Under the pieces are notes generated by a model. The model ran no database searches, was not told the DNA's origin, and saw nothing but the letters and a program-made list of their open reading frames with translations. From Desulforegula conservatrix Mb1Pa (GTDB lineage Bacteria > Desulfobacterota > Desulfobacteria > Desulfobacterales > Desulforegulaceae): a stretch of 33,170 nucleotides of DNA. The DNA lies in NCBI RefSeq assembly GCF_000426225.1, contig NZ_AUEY01000044.1, forward strand, positions 1 through 33,170, written 5' to 3'. Below are positions 17,101 through 26,600 of this stretch, one piece after another; the stretch's first letter is position 1, and the number at the start of each line of letters is the position of its first letter. The position numbers and the translations under genes were made by a program.

Positions 17101-20100
17101 TTCCGCCTGTGACCGCGATGGCTCCGAAATCAGTATGGTCTGCGGACGATGGGGTGGCATCTCCGCTTGCAATGGCTGTTGAATTGCCCTCAATGCTCAT
17201 CAGAGGCGCTGCTGTTCCTGTTCCCTGAATCGAGAAGTTGTAAGGATTCTCGTCAGAGTCGTCATTTGCGATGCTGATCGTGGCGATTCTTGTGCCTGTT
17301 GCCGATGGATCGAACCTGACTGTGAAGGTTGTCGTTCCGCTTGATGCCACTGTCGATGCAGCCTGGCTTGTGACAGAAAAGTCTGAGCCGCTTATTGATA
17401 CGACGGGTGTTCCTGAGAGATTAAGTGCCGTTCCCCCTGTGTTTTCTATGGTGAAGGTTCGGTCTATCGCTCCTGTTGCTATGTCTGCGCTTCCGAAATC
17501 TGTATGATCACCGGATGAAGGCGTTGTATCTCCATCTGCTATCGATAAGTTATTACCCTTTAAATTTATCTCTGGTCCGGTGGTTCCTGTCCCCTGAATC
17601 GAGAAGTTGTAAGGATTCTCGTCAGAGTCGTCATTTGCGATGCTGATCGTGGCGGTTCTTGTTCCTGTTGAAGAAGGATTGAATCTTACTGTGAAGCTTG
17701 AAGTCCCGTTTGAGGCAACAGGCGATGATGGCTGAGCTGTGACCGTAAAGTCTGCTTGATTGGCTCCGCTTATTGCAACTCTTGGAGTTCCGATTAAATT
17801 AAGGTCTGCGCTTCCTGTATTTTCTATTGTGAAGGTTCGATCTATTGTTCCTGTTGCTATGTCCGCACTTCCGAAATCTGTATTATCCCCGGATGAAGGA
17901 GTGGTATCACCGTCTGTTATTGATGTGTTATTGCCCTTAACGTTCATCTCCGGAGCTGACGTACCTGTTCCCTGAATCGAGAAGTTGTAAGGATTTTCGT
18001 CAGAGTCGTTATTTGCTATGCTGATTTCTGCTGTTTTAGCTCCGAGTGATGAAGGATCGAAAGTAACCTGGAAAGTCAGCGATCCTGAGGCTGATATTGC
18101 TGACGATGATGGCTGGGTTGTTACGTTGAACTGATCTTGGTTTGCTCCGCTAATTGTTACTCTTGGCGTCCCGCTTAAATTTAAAACATCTGTTCCTGTA
18201 TTCTTTATTGTAAATGTTCTTACTACTGTGCCAGCTAATATATCAGCATTCCCAAAGTCCGAGTGATCCCCTGCAGATGGCGATGCATTTCCATCTGCTA
18301 TCTCTATGGCATTTCCTTCCACACTCATTTCAGGTGAAAGAGCTTTCACTGTTACAGATTGTTGTGCCGCTAATCCATTTCCATCAGTTATTATAATATT
18401 TATGGTTTGGTTGCCGGGATCTTTTTCAGGCGAATATTTTAAATTTCTTAATAGAGTCTGAACTCTTTGCGGAGTGGCGTTGGTATTAAAAAAAATTTTT
18501 AATTCCTGCCCAGAATTACCAGTTAATAATTGATCAACGACTCCTATATCTTGTTCATCCACCCTAATAGATTCACCGCTGCTTATTATGGCATCTGGAC
18601 CAGACTTTACATTTGTTCCATCAAAAAGAAAACTGCCCTGGGGTCCTTGTGGATTAGTGGTTTGGAGTCTTCCTGGCCAAAAAGTAGGTGAATCCGGATC
18701 TGTTAATACCGCATTCTGACCGACATCCAAATACCCGGACCCGCCTATTGAAATTGAAGGGTTATCGGCATTCAGGTTTGTTATTACAGGTGCTTCGTTT
18801 ACGTTATTTATGGTAATCGTGAAAGCCTTGTCAAATGTCAGGCTTCCCTGATCTGTTGAACGTACACGCACAGAATAGCTGCTTTTTGTTTCATAGTCAG
18901 GACTGTTTGTTATCCGCAGACTGCTTCCGCTTGTATTGAACGAAGCATTGTCAGTATCGCCTGCGCCTGTTACCAAACTATATGTGAAAGTATTGCCTGC
19001 ATCAGTATCAGTGGAGCTTAATGTTCCCACCGTTGTGTTTCCTGCAACATTCTCGTTTACAGAACTTGCAGAGAGGGAAATATCTGTCGGAGTCTCATTT
19101 AAATTGTTTATTGTGATCGTGAATGATTTTTCATAGGTCTGGTTTCCCTGATCAGTAGTTCTGACACGAACGGAATAGCTGTTTTTTGTTTCATAATTAG
19201 GACTGCTTGTTATCCGCAGACTGCTTCCGTTTATATTGAACGAAGCATTGTCCGTATCACCGGCACCCGCAACCAGAGTATACGTGAAGGTATTGCCTGC
19301 ATCCGGATCTGTGGAAGCAAGCGTTCCTACTGCGGTATTTCCAGCAATATTCTCGTTTACAGAACTTGCAGAGAGGGAAATATCTGTCGGAGCCTCATTC
19401 AGATTGTTTATTGTGATTGTGAGTGATTTTTCATAGGTCAGGGTTCCCTGATCAGTAGTTCTGACACGAACGGAATAGCTGTTTTTTGTTTCATAATCAG
19501 GACTGCTTGTTATCCGCAGACTGCTTCCGTTTATATTGAACGAAGCATTGTCCGTATCACCGGCACCCGCCACTAACTCATAAGTGAAGGTATTTCCGAC
19601 ATCAGGATCACTCGTAGATAAAGTTCCTACTGCTGTATTGCCTGCTACATTTTCATTTACAGAACTTGCAGATAAAGAAACATCGGTTGGTGCATTATTT
19701 ACAGTTAAAGTTTTAAAGCTAACCTGGTCTCCGTAACTTGTGCCTGAGGTATTAGTTGCATAAGCACGTACATAATAAGTGGTGTTTGCACTTAATCCGG
19801 TCATTGAACCAGTAAAAGCACCTGTTGCAGAAGCTGTCCCTTTATCGGTCTTGCTATCAGCAGTAGTTGGGGTTCCTGTTGTATTCCAACAAACACCGTG
19901 GGCTGTTGGATTAGGTGTACCTAAAGAGGTAATGTTTCCATTTCCGGTTGCTGTTGCCGAAGTTATTGATGATACGGCTTGAGTCGTTACGGTGGGGGTA
20001 AGCGTTATAACAGTATAAGTATTTGGATATAAAAGCGTTGGCGCTGTACCCGATGCCAATGTTGTCCAGTTAGCGGAATTCGCGACCCTTGATCTCCAAT

Positions 20101-20779
20101 CTGCAGCGGTTGCAGCTGTAGTTGGCCCACTATAATAACCATCATCAACAGTAAGGTCTGTTCCTGATCCTAAATCCGGAAAATAAAGAGCATTTGTCCC
20201 ATTTGTTAAGCCTGATGGTAAATTTGACCAATAATAGTTCGCATAGCTGCCTTGCCCCCATTGGCCTGTATGATGTCCCCAAATAAATATAGGGGAAGTG
20301 AACGAACCTTGAAATACAAGCAATCCATCATGGCCTGTATTCAGAGAATTAAATGAATAAATAAAATTGGGAGGATTCGTCTGACCATTCAGAATATAAT
20401 TATATGTACATTCACTATTTGCAGTAAAAGAATTTCCTCCAATATTAGCCGTATCTTGTCGGATTAGTTTACCGGCTGTAATTGTTTCTGGAGCCGTATA
20501 AGTAATTACATTTCCACCACCACTCGGGGGATTACCGTCTTCATAAGGATGAAAAGCAGTCCCATCCCACCCATAATCAGTAAAATTGATCTGAGTACCT
20601 GGATCTAAATCTACCAATGGCATAAATGTAAAACCATCAGTACCATTCCCATTAAATTCCAGTATTACCACATCACCAGGATTCAGTGTGGTTTGTGCCA
20701 TACCCATCGTCGGGAACAGGCACATCAGAATCAACGAAAGCATCACCCCTGTCATCAATAGTTTTCTTGTTTTATTCAT
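14141..20779 (-). CDS. Giant secreted multidomain surface protein (cadherin / choice-of-anchor D / Calx-beta)
   Basis: A 2212-residue exported protein. In order: signal peptide (about 1-28, ending MGMAQ); an unassigned beta domain (30-255); an FN3-like domain (260-358); three 100-residue cadherin-like repeats (about 360-657, [17 protein letters not shown]); a further beta domain; four 125-residue choice-of-anchor-D-like repeats (about 813-1317); a Calx-beta-like domain ([13 protein letters not shown]...VDD); a Pro-rich hinge with six consecutive Pro; a Gly/Asn-rich beta-helix-like stretch (about 1446-1620); a second Calx-beta-like domain (about 1770-1882); an Asp-rich calcium-type [12 protein letters not shown] segment (about 1991); a choice-of-anchor-U-like domain; and GGSSCFISS with Cys2178, a transmembrane helix (2191-2206) and a basic tail. 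AAAGGAAAG precedes the ATG. The likely role is a calcium-stabilised adhesin or matrix protein. The sorting enzyme is not in the window. Confidence 0.9.
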   Translation of the reverse strand: MNKTRKLLMTGVMLSLILMCLFPTMGMAQTTLNPGDVVILEFNGNGTDGFTFMPLVDLDPGTQINFTDYGWDGTAFHPYEDGNPPSGGGNVITYTAPETITAGKLIRQDTANIGGNSFTANSECTYNYILNGQTNPPNFIYSFNSLNTGHDGLLVFQGSFTSPIFIWGHHTGQWGQGSYANYYWSNLPSGLTNGTNALYFPDLGSGTDLTVDDGYYSGPTTAATAADWRSRVANSANWTTLASGTAPTLLYPNTYTVITLTPTVTTQAVSSITSATATGNGNITSLGTPNPTAHGVCWNTTGTPTTADSKTDKGTASATGAFTGSMTGLSANTTYYVRAYATNTSGTSYGDQVSFKTLTVNNAPTDVSLSASSVNENVAGNTAVGTLSTSDPDVGNTFTYELVAGAGDTDNASFNINGSSLRITSSPDYETKNSYSVRVRTTDQGTLTYEKSLTITINNLNEAPTDISLSASSVNENIAGNTAVGTLASTDPDAGNTFTYTLVAGAGDTDNASFNINGSSLRITSSPNYETKNSYSVRVRTTDQGNQTYEKSFTITINNLNETPTDISLSASSVNENVAGNTTVGTLSSTDTDAGNTFTYSLVTGAGDTDNASFNTSGSSLRITNSPDYETKSSYSVRVRSTDQGSLTFDKAFTITINNVNEAPVITNLNADNPSISIGGSGYLDVGQNAVLTDPDSPTFWPGRLQTTNPQGPQGSFLFDGTNVKSGPDAIISSGESIRVDEQDIGVVDQLLTGNSGQELKIFFNTNATPQRVQTLLRNLKYSPEKDPGNQTINIIITDGNGLAAQQSVTVKALSPEMSVEGNAIEIADGNASPSAGDHSDFGNADILAGTVVRTFTIKNTGTDVLNLSGTPRVTISGANQDQFNVTTQPSSSAISASGSLTFQVTFDPSSLGAKTAEISIANNDSDENPYNFSIQGTGTSAPEMNVKGNNTSITDGDTTPSSGDNTDFGSADIATGTIDRTFTIENTGSADLNLIGTPRVAISGANQADFTVTAQPSSPVASNGTSSFTVRFNPSSTGTRTATISIANDDSDENPYNFSIQGTGTTGPEINLKGNNLSIADGDTTPSSGDHTDFGSADIATGAIDRTFTIENTGGTALNLSGTPVVSISGSDFSVTSQAASTVASSGTTTFTVRFDPSATGTRIATISIANDDSDENPYNFSIQGTGTAAPLMSIEGNSTAIASGDATPSSADHTDFGAIAVTGGTVQRTFTIKNTGSAAIDISGTPKVGISGPNAAEFTVSSQPSSPVSATNGETTFTVTFDPAGSGTKTATINIANNSATNPYAFAISGSGLCGILVTPTSGLTTTEAGGTATFTVVLDCVPTADVTINLASSNTSEGTVSPSSLVFTAANWNTPQTVTVTGVDDSIVDGGKSYQIITSAAVSTDPKYSGINPNDISVTNTDNDTPSPQPPPPPPTPPTQNPEVNHNTQIIPPGTILPNNSDHTGVIINDGGTVNNNATLSDLTNHGTVTGGTVSGNSSNTGLLNNVIFTTDTALDNKGGIVSGSNIQGHIFGGTLSGAITNNGIISGTAPDGLTENPTYAVTISDDAVISGGQISGSIINNGTLNNVTFGSNTIIKFNASPGSGSGRLTGIVRFLDESGISCVITIPEDVVFPNPDSFASDNLALTPQLLLSYAQNNGWAIRNRSANRSTATSIPAIPDEYIIVGGMVLSESGAKSSSSIDISIPYDAARIPDGYSRDNLIALAYDYSSSQWKSSPSTKTGNSAIKISTDLISAYAAVLRVNVPPVQGRIIVSNASGDTSENGSTATFTVVLDSSPSSNVIIPLSSSDLSEGTVSSESLIFTSENWNIAQTVTVKGIDDEIVDGNQTYYIVLAAAVSGDPGYSGIDPSDVTIINRENDTENAFAPELVSPENAATSASLTPALKVNAPGSVSGFGNHQKTEWQVSNTAGFDTFDQVFVLTSSKYLTSLNIPKLSLIAGKTYFWRVRFIDDQETATMWSSPYKFTTSAVSPDDADNDGVADSFEINTQTDLDKNGVNDQGQIGILCTRTALGDVNIAVKSSENVFSVDSLIAMTADGISGKDNAPSELPLGLVDIRITVKTPGATAEAILYSSQALDKASGWHSYDITTGWSDYSAHTAFAEDGKSVSLKFRDGGYGDEDGCSNGIIIHKAAMPKLAASNPTDKPVSGKSGGSSCFISSVTEFYRADFFWIIASIVVLISAAYRKAKHK
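16828..18345 (-). repeat. Four tandem ~125-codon repeats inside the giant gene
   Basis: Choice-of-anchor-D-like units begin near 18345, 17960, 17580 and 17215. A nearly invariant DNA stretch, including CCTGAATCGAGAAGTTGTAA, recurs at about 17223, 17591 and 17971. This marks recent duplication or gene conversion. The fourth unit is the most divergent. Confidence 0.85.
18800..19700 (-). repeat. Three tandem 300-bp cadherin-like repeats inside the giant gene
   Basis: The units have a period of exactly about 300 bp (100 codons). The first two are almost identical over some 130 bp, for example GGAATAGCTGTTTTTTGTTT at both 19171 and 19471. The third has diverged somewhat. Confidence 0.9.
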
Positions 20780-20915
20780 ATGTCTTTCCTTTGCTAAAGA
20801 TTGTAGGAACTTGATGATGTAAGTACGACATCGTTAACCCTTGTGATCTATGATTACCATACTTTATAATTATCCAGAGATTGACCACAGATTGAAAAAA
20901 TAAAAAAGTGAAAAA

Positions 20916-20963
20916 AATATCCCCCATTTAATCTCCTTTCAGGAGGAATAAAGGGGGGATATT
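20916..20963 (-). terminator. Strong intrinsic terminator between the Cys protein and the giant gene
   Basis: AATATCCCCC (20916-20925) pairs with GGGGGATATT (20954-20963), and an inner CTCCT/AGGAG stem extends it. On the minus strand it runs into TTTTTTTCACTTTTTTA. It should end transcripts from the 21028-21261 gene, with partial read-through possible. The 20780-20915 stretch then holds the giant gene's leader; I see no convincing -35/-10 there apart from TATAAAGTAT. Confidence 0.8.
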
Positions 20964-21027
20964 AATTCTGTTGTAAATACTGACCCATCACTTATTGACT
21001 TATTGATTGTCATTCATTTTAAAGTAA

Positions 21028-21261
21028 TTATGACCTGAATATCAAAGATTCGTTTAATCCTTGATCTGACATTATATTCTTTTGATCATCATGAGACTTC
21101 GATTTATCGCCTTCTTCTAAACGATAGTATTCACATGCCTCAAATCTGCCCCCGCAGAATTCAACTATCTTTGATATCCAGATGCTCTGCGATCTGAGAC
21201 AATAGCATTCAGGTAAAGGATTTATTAATAAAGGGCATTGTCTGTTTTTATTTACATTCAT
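21028..21261 (-). CDS. Small five-cysteine protein
   Basis: 77 residues with Cys at 9, 19, 21, 36 and 43 in the pattern CP-x8-C-Y-C-x14-C-GG-x4-C-E-Y-Y. I recall similar small deltaproteobacterial proteins with the CYC...YCGG.F..CE.Y spacing, but know no function; a metal or Fe-S site or redox switch is possible. The Cys-poor tail is hydrophilic and probably disordered. There is no signal peptide. It has a terminator downstream and a perfect sigma-54 promoter directly upstream. That promoter would start transcription only about 2 bases before this ATG, with no in-frame ATG, GTG or TTG alternative before the first Cys, so the message would be leaderless. The start is otherwise unsupported by a ribosome site. 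Confidence 0.72.
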   Translation of the reverse strand: MNVNKNRQCPLLINPLPECYCLRSQSIWISKIVEFCGGRFEACEYYRLEEGDKSKSHDDQKNIMSDQGLNESLIFRS

Positions 21262-21272
21262 ACGCGCATGTA

Positions 21273-21290
21273 TAGCAATTATTGTGCCAC
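21273..21290 (-). promoter_or_regulatory. Sigma-54 (-24/-12) promoter
   Basis: The minus strand reads GTGGCAC-AATAA-TTGCTA, a full match to the consensus TGGCAC-N5-TTGC(A/T), with GG and GC at the canonical spacing. The start site would be near 21263. I found no other TGGCAC with the right partner in the window. An NtrC-type activator gene lies just upstream and an ordered palindrome array sits about 137 bp from the start site. Confidence 0.82.
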
Positions 21291-21377
21291 TGATAATCTT
21301 GGCGGTGGATTGTTATATATGCTAATTAGTTGCGGAAAAATGCGTGGTTTTCAGCCTGGAGGATATTCTGAATTAGT

Positions 21378-21423
21378 TGTAACATGTTACAGAGTGTAAT
21401 GTTACAATGTGTAATATGTTACA
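21378..21423. promoter_or_regulatory. Triple-palindrome activator array (UAS)
   Basis: Three sites: TGTAACATGTTACA (21378-21391), TGTAATGTTACA (21395-21406) and TGTAATATGTTACA (21410-21423). Their centres, 21384.5, 21400.5 and 21416.5, are exactly 16 bp apart. Position relative to the sigma-54 promoter is typical of NtrC-family enhancer sites. Confidence 0.75.
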
Positions 21424-21480
21424 AGCTATGTCTTTATATTCATGGTCAGATTCAACATACCTTCCATGACCAAAACCAGA

Positions 21481-21530
21481 GAGTTTTTGGGGTGTTTTTT
21501 TCAAAAAGCGACTTGCCGATGGCATTGTCT
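21481..21530. repeat. 45-bp hairpin repeat (copy after the NtrC-like gene)
   Basis: GAGTTTTTGGGGTGTTTTTT, then TCAAAAAGCGACTTGCCGAT: a diverged copy of the hairpin family, with the CAAAAAGCGAC block and GGCATT ending preserved. Confidence 0.6.
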
Positions 21531-21633
21531 GTTGTTTTGAAATAACCTTTTTTAAAACAGCTTATCAGGTCAATTGTTATAAAATAAAGCATTGGAGAAT
21601 TGATCGAAGATTAGGAAGATTAGAAGAATAACC

Positions 21634-23352
21634 TCACTCTATTCCGGCATCCTTGAGTTTTCTGTAGAGTGTCTGGCGGCTTATTCCGAGTATTCTCGCT
21701 GTTTCGGCCTTATTCCATTTTGTTTCTTTCATGGCAGTCAGAAGTGCTTCAGCTTCGGAATTGTTTTTTTGATCCGATCTTGAGGAATTCTCCGAAGCAG
21801 ATGGCCTTGCAAAATCATCAGGAAGATCTCCAGACGTAATAATAGAGTTACGGCAGATTATAGACGCATGCTCAATGATATGGCGAAGCTCCCTTATATT
21901 GCCGGGCCATGGGTACTCCATAAAAAGCTTAATGACATCTGATGAAACATCTTCAATTTTTTTATTAAACTCTAAACAAAATTCTTTGAGGAAAAAATCT
22001 GTCAGGAGTGGAATGTCTTCTCTTCGATCCTTCAAAGATGGAAGTCTTATTTCAACGACTTTCAGCCTGTAATAAAGATCTTCCCTGAATGTTCCTTGAG
22101 CGACAAGTTCTTTAAGATCTCGGTTGGTGGCAGCAATGATCCTTACATCTACTTTTATTGGTTGTGAGTCTCCAACCTTTTCAAATTCCTTTTCCTGAAG
22201 TACGCGAAGGAGTTTTTGCTGAAGAGTAGGGGATATGTCACCGATTTCATCTAAGAAAAGGGTACCTTCGTCAGCTTTTTCAAATCTTCCAGCTCTGTCG
22301 GTATTAGCGCCTGTAAAGGCCCCTTTAATGTGGCCAAAAAGTTCGCTTTCAAGAACTGATTCAGAAAGCGCAGAACAGTTGACCTTTACAATGGGCTTGT
22401 CGCGCCTGATACCTGAAAAGTGAAGAGCCTCTGCAACCAGTTCCTTTCCGGTTCCACTTTCCCCAGTTATGAGTACAGTGCTTCTGATGTCAGAAAGGCT
22501 CTCTATAAGAGAATAAATTTTCTGCATAGGAGAGCTTTTGCCTATGATGGCTTTTCTGAAATCCCTGCGGCGGTTAAGATCCTTCTCAAGGACGCTGATT
22601 CTTGTTTCATCGCTTATTGCGATTACTGCTCCATTGCTTTCATTATGGCCATTTTTGAATGGAGATACTTTTAGCGTGTAGACAGAGCTGTGTTTCGGAC
22701 ATTCGTATTTGTAGACAGAAGCTGTCTTTCCAGTAGTTATTGATTCCTGAACAGTATTGATAAGTCTGCGCCTGCATTCTTCTGAACAGAGATTTTTATG
22801 TGCATCGCCTTCCTGATGATCCAGTTTTTGACCGACTGACGTATTAGAAAACATGCAGAATTTTACGGCGGACTGATTCAGGTCTGTTATCGTCAGATGC
22901 TTGTCAACTGAGAGCATGGCGTCTGAAACACTCTGGAATATGGCTTCAATATTTCTGCGGTAACGTAATGCCTCTCTGCTTATGGAATTATGTCTTATGG
23001 CTCCACGCGTGACATGAAGAAGTATATCAAGTTCCACAGGCTTGCAGAGATAATCATATCCTCCCTGTCTTACAGCCTCGGCAGCGCTGTTTACAGTCGG
23101 AAAGCCAGTGATGATGACTATGGGTGTAGTAATTCCTCTGGTCTTGCATTCTGCGAGGAAATCCACGCCGGTTTCCTTTCCGGACAGATTGATGTCTGTG
23201 AAAATAACATCGTATTCAGTCTTGCTGGTTAATGTGACTGCTTCCCGAAATTCACAGGCAGTATCGACAGAATATCCATTTTTTGAAAGAAAGCGGCGGA
23301 ATGTTTCTCTCAGACTTGCATCATCTTCAATGATGAGGATTCTCTGAATCAT
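21634..23352 (-). CDS. NtrC-family sigma-54-dependent response regulator with a PAS domain
   Basis: A 572-residue activator. Receiver domain 3-118 with phosphoacceptor D53 and K104; PAS domain about 132-255; AAA+ sigma-54 activation domain about 270-500 with Walker A GESGTGKE (297-304), the sigma-54-contacting GAFTGA loop (344-349) and Walker B GTLFLDE (362-368); Fis-type helix-turn-helix 534-570 (NKAETARILGISRQTLYRKL). The PAS region holds four cysteines (166, 189, 193, 218), suggesting a redox or metal input. I chose the ATG at 23352, with AAGG 7-8 bases upstream, because the receiver begins there; the frame stays open to 23484, but that 44-residue extension resembles no domain. A hybrid kinase lies upstream on the same strand, and a sigma-54 promoter with an activator array lies downstream. 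Confidence 0.96.
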   Translation of the reverse strand: MIQRILIIEDDASLRETFRRFLSKNGYSVDTACEFREAVTLTSKTEYDVIFTDINLSGKETGVDFLAECKTRGITTPIVIITGFPTVNSAAEAVRQGGYDYLCKPVELDILLHVTRGAIRHNSISREALRYRRNIEAIFQSVSDAMLSVDKHLTITDLNQSAVKFCMFSNTSVGQKLDHQEGDAHKNLCSEECRRRLINTVQESITTGKTASVYKYECPKHSSVYTLKVSPFKNGHNESNGAVIAISDETRISVLEKDLNRRRDFRKAIIGKSSPMQKIYSLIESLSDIRSTVLITGESGTGKELVAEALHFSGIRRDKPIVKVNCSALSESVLESELFGHIKGAFTGANTDRAGRFEKADEGTLFLDEIGDISPTLQQKLLRVLQEKEFEKVGDSQPIKVDVRIIAATNRDLKELVAQGTFREDLYYRLKVVEIRLPSLKDRREDIPLLTDFFLKEFCLEFNKKIEDVSSDVIKLFMEYPWPGNIRELRHIIEHASIICRNSIITSGDLPDDFARPSASENSSRSDQKNNSEAEALLTAMKETKWNKAETARILGISRQTLYRKLKDAGIE

Positions 23353-23440
23353 TATTATACCTTGGGCTGTATATGTCTGTTTTATAACTGTAAAACTACG
23401 ATAGTATCCATCGTGACTATGCACTATTTTCAGTATTGTT

Positions 23441-23469
23441 CTTGGGAGCGAAACAATGGTTGTCCCAAG
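23441..23469. repeat. Inverted repeat upstream of the NtrC-like gene
   Basis: CTTGGGA (23441-23447) and TCCCAAG (23463-23469) could form a 7-bp stem. A second overlapping dyad, ACGAT-N7-ATCGT, lies near 23398-23414. Either could be an operator or leader structure in the 322-bp kinase-regulator gap. Confidence 0.3.
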
Positions 23470-23509
23470 CGATGGTTGCACCATCTATTCTTTAAACCAC
23501 ATAACACAT

Positions 23510-23556
23510 AAAGTTTTTGCGGAGCTTTTTTCAAAAAGCGACCCGCCGAAGGCATT
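23510..23556. repeat. 45-bp hairpin repeat (reference copy)
   Basis: AAGTTTTTGCGGAGCTTTTT, then TCAAAAAGCGACCCGCCGAA and GGCATT. It is the cleanest copy and I used it to define the family. It lies between the hybrid kinase and the NtrC-like regulator. Confidence 0.7.
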
Positions 23557-23674
23557 CGGATCAATGTCGGATTACGAGCTACGAATTGGCCTTTTTACGG
23601 CAATTTAACCATACCGGCATACCAATAAACCCCAAATTGATTTCTTAACTGAAAATCAGGCAGAACCACAATAT

Positions 23675-26600
23675 TTATTGGTTCTTATCAATTATTGGAA
23701 AATCTATAATGACCGTGGTTGAAATCCCTGCCTCGCTTTCAATTACCATGGATCCTCTATGATCCGATATTATATTCTGGGACACGCTAAGTCCGAGTCC
23801 TGTACCTTTCCCAACAGGCTTTGTAGTAAAAAAAGGCATCATGATCCTATTAATAAGACTTTCTGGAATTCCTGTTCCGAAGTCCTTAAAAGTCAGTCTC
23901 ACAAGTTTGTCTGATCCAAAATTGATCAGTTCTCCCTCAATTATTATTTTTTTGTTTTCATCCAGACCCTGGTATTTTTCATTCAGGGCGTGGGCCGCAT
24001 TATTTATAATATTAAGAAAAACCTGAGTGATAAGCTGGCTGTTCATGTTGATCTCAGGCAGATTGTCCGCAATGTCTATTTGAAGCCGGATATGATCATT
24101 TCTTAATTTAGCTTCAACCAAACAGATACTTTCTGAAATTATATTGCCAATTCTGCAAGGTGCTTTTTCACCTGAACCTGTTCTGGCGAATGACAGTAGG
24201 GCGCTTACAATTCCTGCTATTCTTCTGCCTTCGCTTTTAATGACCCCTGCATCCTGTTCGAGTTCTTCACGGCTATCTGCCATGAGAATGAGCTGGCTAG
24301 AGTTTATGATTGTATTGATGGGCGTGTTGACTTCATGGGCTATGCTTGCGGCTAATTCTCCAAGCATGGCAAGACGGCCAGCTCTGCGGGCTTCTTCTTC
24401 AGCTCTGATTATTTTCAGCTGAACCCTGGTTCTGGCAAGAAGCTCTTCCCGCGCAAACGGTTTTCCGAGATAATCGTTGGCTCCGCATTCAAGTCCTTTT
24501 GTAATATCAGACAGTCTTTTTCTGGCCGTTAGAATAATAATAGGAAGCTCTGTTATGCTGAACTTCCTGCGTAGCTCTTTGCAGACCTCGAATCCAGACA
24601 AACCAGGCATCATGAGGTCAAGCAGAATAAGATCGAATGATTCACCTGAGTCTACAAGAGCAAGGGCTTCCATGCCGTCCTTGGCGGTTGTGACAGCCAT
24701 TCCTTCAAGCGAAAGATGATTTCTGAGGACCTGAAGATTAACCGGATCATCATCCACGGCGAGAATCCTGGCAAGACCTTTGGTATTGAAAATTGGATTC
24801 AGGTTTTCAAAATCATTTTCCGGCAAATTCTGTATGAACGGAGCAGGAGATTCAGACGGCGCTGCTAAAGCGTCGGGATCTTTACATACAGGAATTGTAA
24901 AATGGAATGTAGAACCTTTGCCTATGCTTGATTCTGCCCATAGCCTGCCGCCGTGAAGCTCTGTAAGGTGGTGGCTTATTGACAGTCCTAACCCTACTCC
25001 TCCCATGGATGCTGAAGAGTCATCCTGTTCAAAGGGCCGGAATATGATTTCCATACTATCAGGATGTATCCCAGTGCCTGTATCGCTGACAGCAATTTCT
25101 ATCATGTCTTTCTTTTTTTTTGCTGAAACTCTTATTTCGCCTTTGTCTGTGAATTTTACGGCATTGCCCAAGAGGTTGAAAAAAATCTGTATAAGCCTGT
25201 CTTCATCGCCTTCTGCAAACGGGAGCCACATGGATATTGCGTTTTCAATGGAGATACCTTTTTTCTGGGCAAGAGGTTTTATTACTCCAATTGCAATATC
25301 TGCTATAGATCTTAAGTCCACAGCCTTAATATCTATTTTGAGGTCGTTATTTTCAAGTCTGGAAAAATCCAGAATATCATTGACAAGCGTGCTTAGCCTT
25401 TTTGCGCTGTTTACTATCATGATAAGATTTGCTGCAGACTGCCGTGAAAGCTCTCCCCCTGATCCAGCTAACATTGATTCTGAAAGTCCTATGATTCCTG
25501 AGAGAGGAGTGCGTAGCTCATGGGATGTGTTTGCCAGGAATTCGTCCTTGATCCTGTCAAGTTTTGAAAGTTTGAGATAGTTTTCTTTTAATTCAGAAGA
25601 CAGGTTTTCAACTGATGAAAAAGCCTTGGAAAATCTGAGGGAAAGTGCAAAAGCCTGAAAAAGAACAAAAAAGAATACGCCCACATGAATCAGATAAACT
25701 GATTGAATAATATGCATATCTGTAAGCATATCATTTATGCCCGCAGACCCAATTATAATAAATCCTATTAGTATGAAGGTTGCTCCTTCAAGCTTTTTCA
25801 GCCTTGCTCTGTTAAGTTTAAAAAAACTGTATACGATCAGAAGAGCAGATGTGGAAAAATAGATCGGTACTAATGCTGTGAGAATAAATACAGGAATCGT
25901 AAGGCCAAGAAGTGTAAAAAAAACAGCCAGAATGCTGGATGCTATCAGTATTTTTCTTGAAAATTCTTTTGGGTAGAGGGATCTGAAAAATTGATAGCCC
26001 ACTGGTATTGTAAGAAAGAAGAATATCTGATCAAGTCGGCTCAAAACCTGGATTGGAGTAACAGGCAAAAAAAGACGAATTACCCATGCACTTGAGTTTG
26101 AAACAAGGAAGTTTGCCATCCATAGAAGACAGTAAAAACCAAAGTAAAGGGTTGAAGGGTTTTTTCTGCGGAACAGAAAGAGGACCAGATGATATCCTCC
26201 CATCACAAGAAGACTGCCAACGAAAAATAGGGCTATGCCCCACTGTTTTGTCTGTTCGGCTGTAATTTGGTTATGATGACCAATTCTGACTGATGAGGTT
26301 ATTCCACCTTCCCTGAAATAGTGATTCGAAACCTGAAGAACCAGCTCAATTGGCTCGCCGTCCGATTGGAATTCCGGCATCAGGACAGACGGATTTGGTA
26401 CTTCGTTTTCTGATGATTTTCCAACTTTACCGCTTTCAGCAAGCAGTTGGCCATTTATCCAGAGCCTGTATGCGGAAGAAATGTCAAAAATGCGCAGGGC
26501 AAGTCTATCTTGTGCTTTTTCAGGTATTATTTTGAGTCTGTATGTGGCGTATCCTTTACCATTTATTTTTTTGCCTTCGTATTCATAATTTCTCCAAGTT

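Noticed and set aside
17200-19700. Regular repeats that could suggest a CRISPR array
   Set aside because: Units are 300-375 bp, stay in frame and encode cadherin-like and anchor-D-like domains; there are no short repeats with unique spacers and no cas genes.
21377-21424. BirA-type biotin operator (TTGTAAC ... GTTACAA)
   Set aside because: Half-sites fit loosely, but there are three evenly spaced palindromes and no biotin gene nearby; an activator array for the sigma-54 promoter explains the pattern better.
23353-23484. 44-residue N-terminal extension of the NtrC-like regulator
   Set aside because: Receivers start near the MIQRILIIEDD position, which has its own AAGG site; the extension crosses inverted repeats and matches nothing.
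25005-25580. 191-residue plus-strand frame opposite the hybrid kinase
   Set aside because: Mirror frame of the conserved HisKA/ATPase region, rich in Ser/Leu as antisense frames often are.
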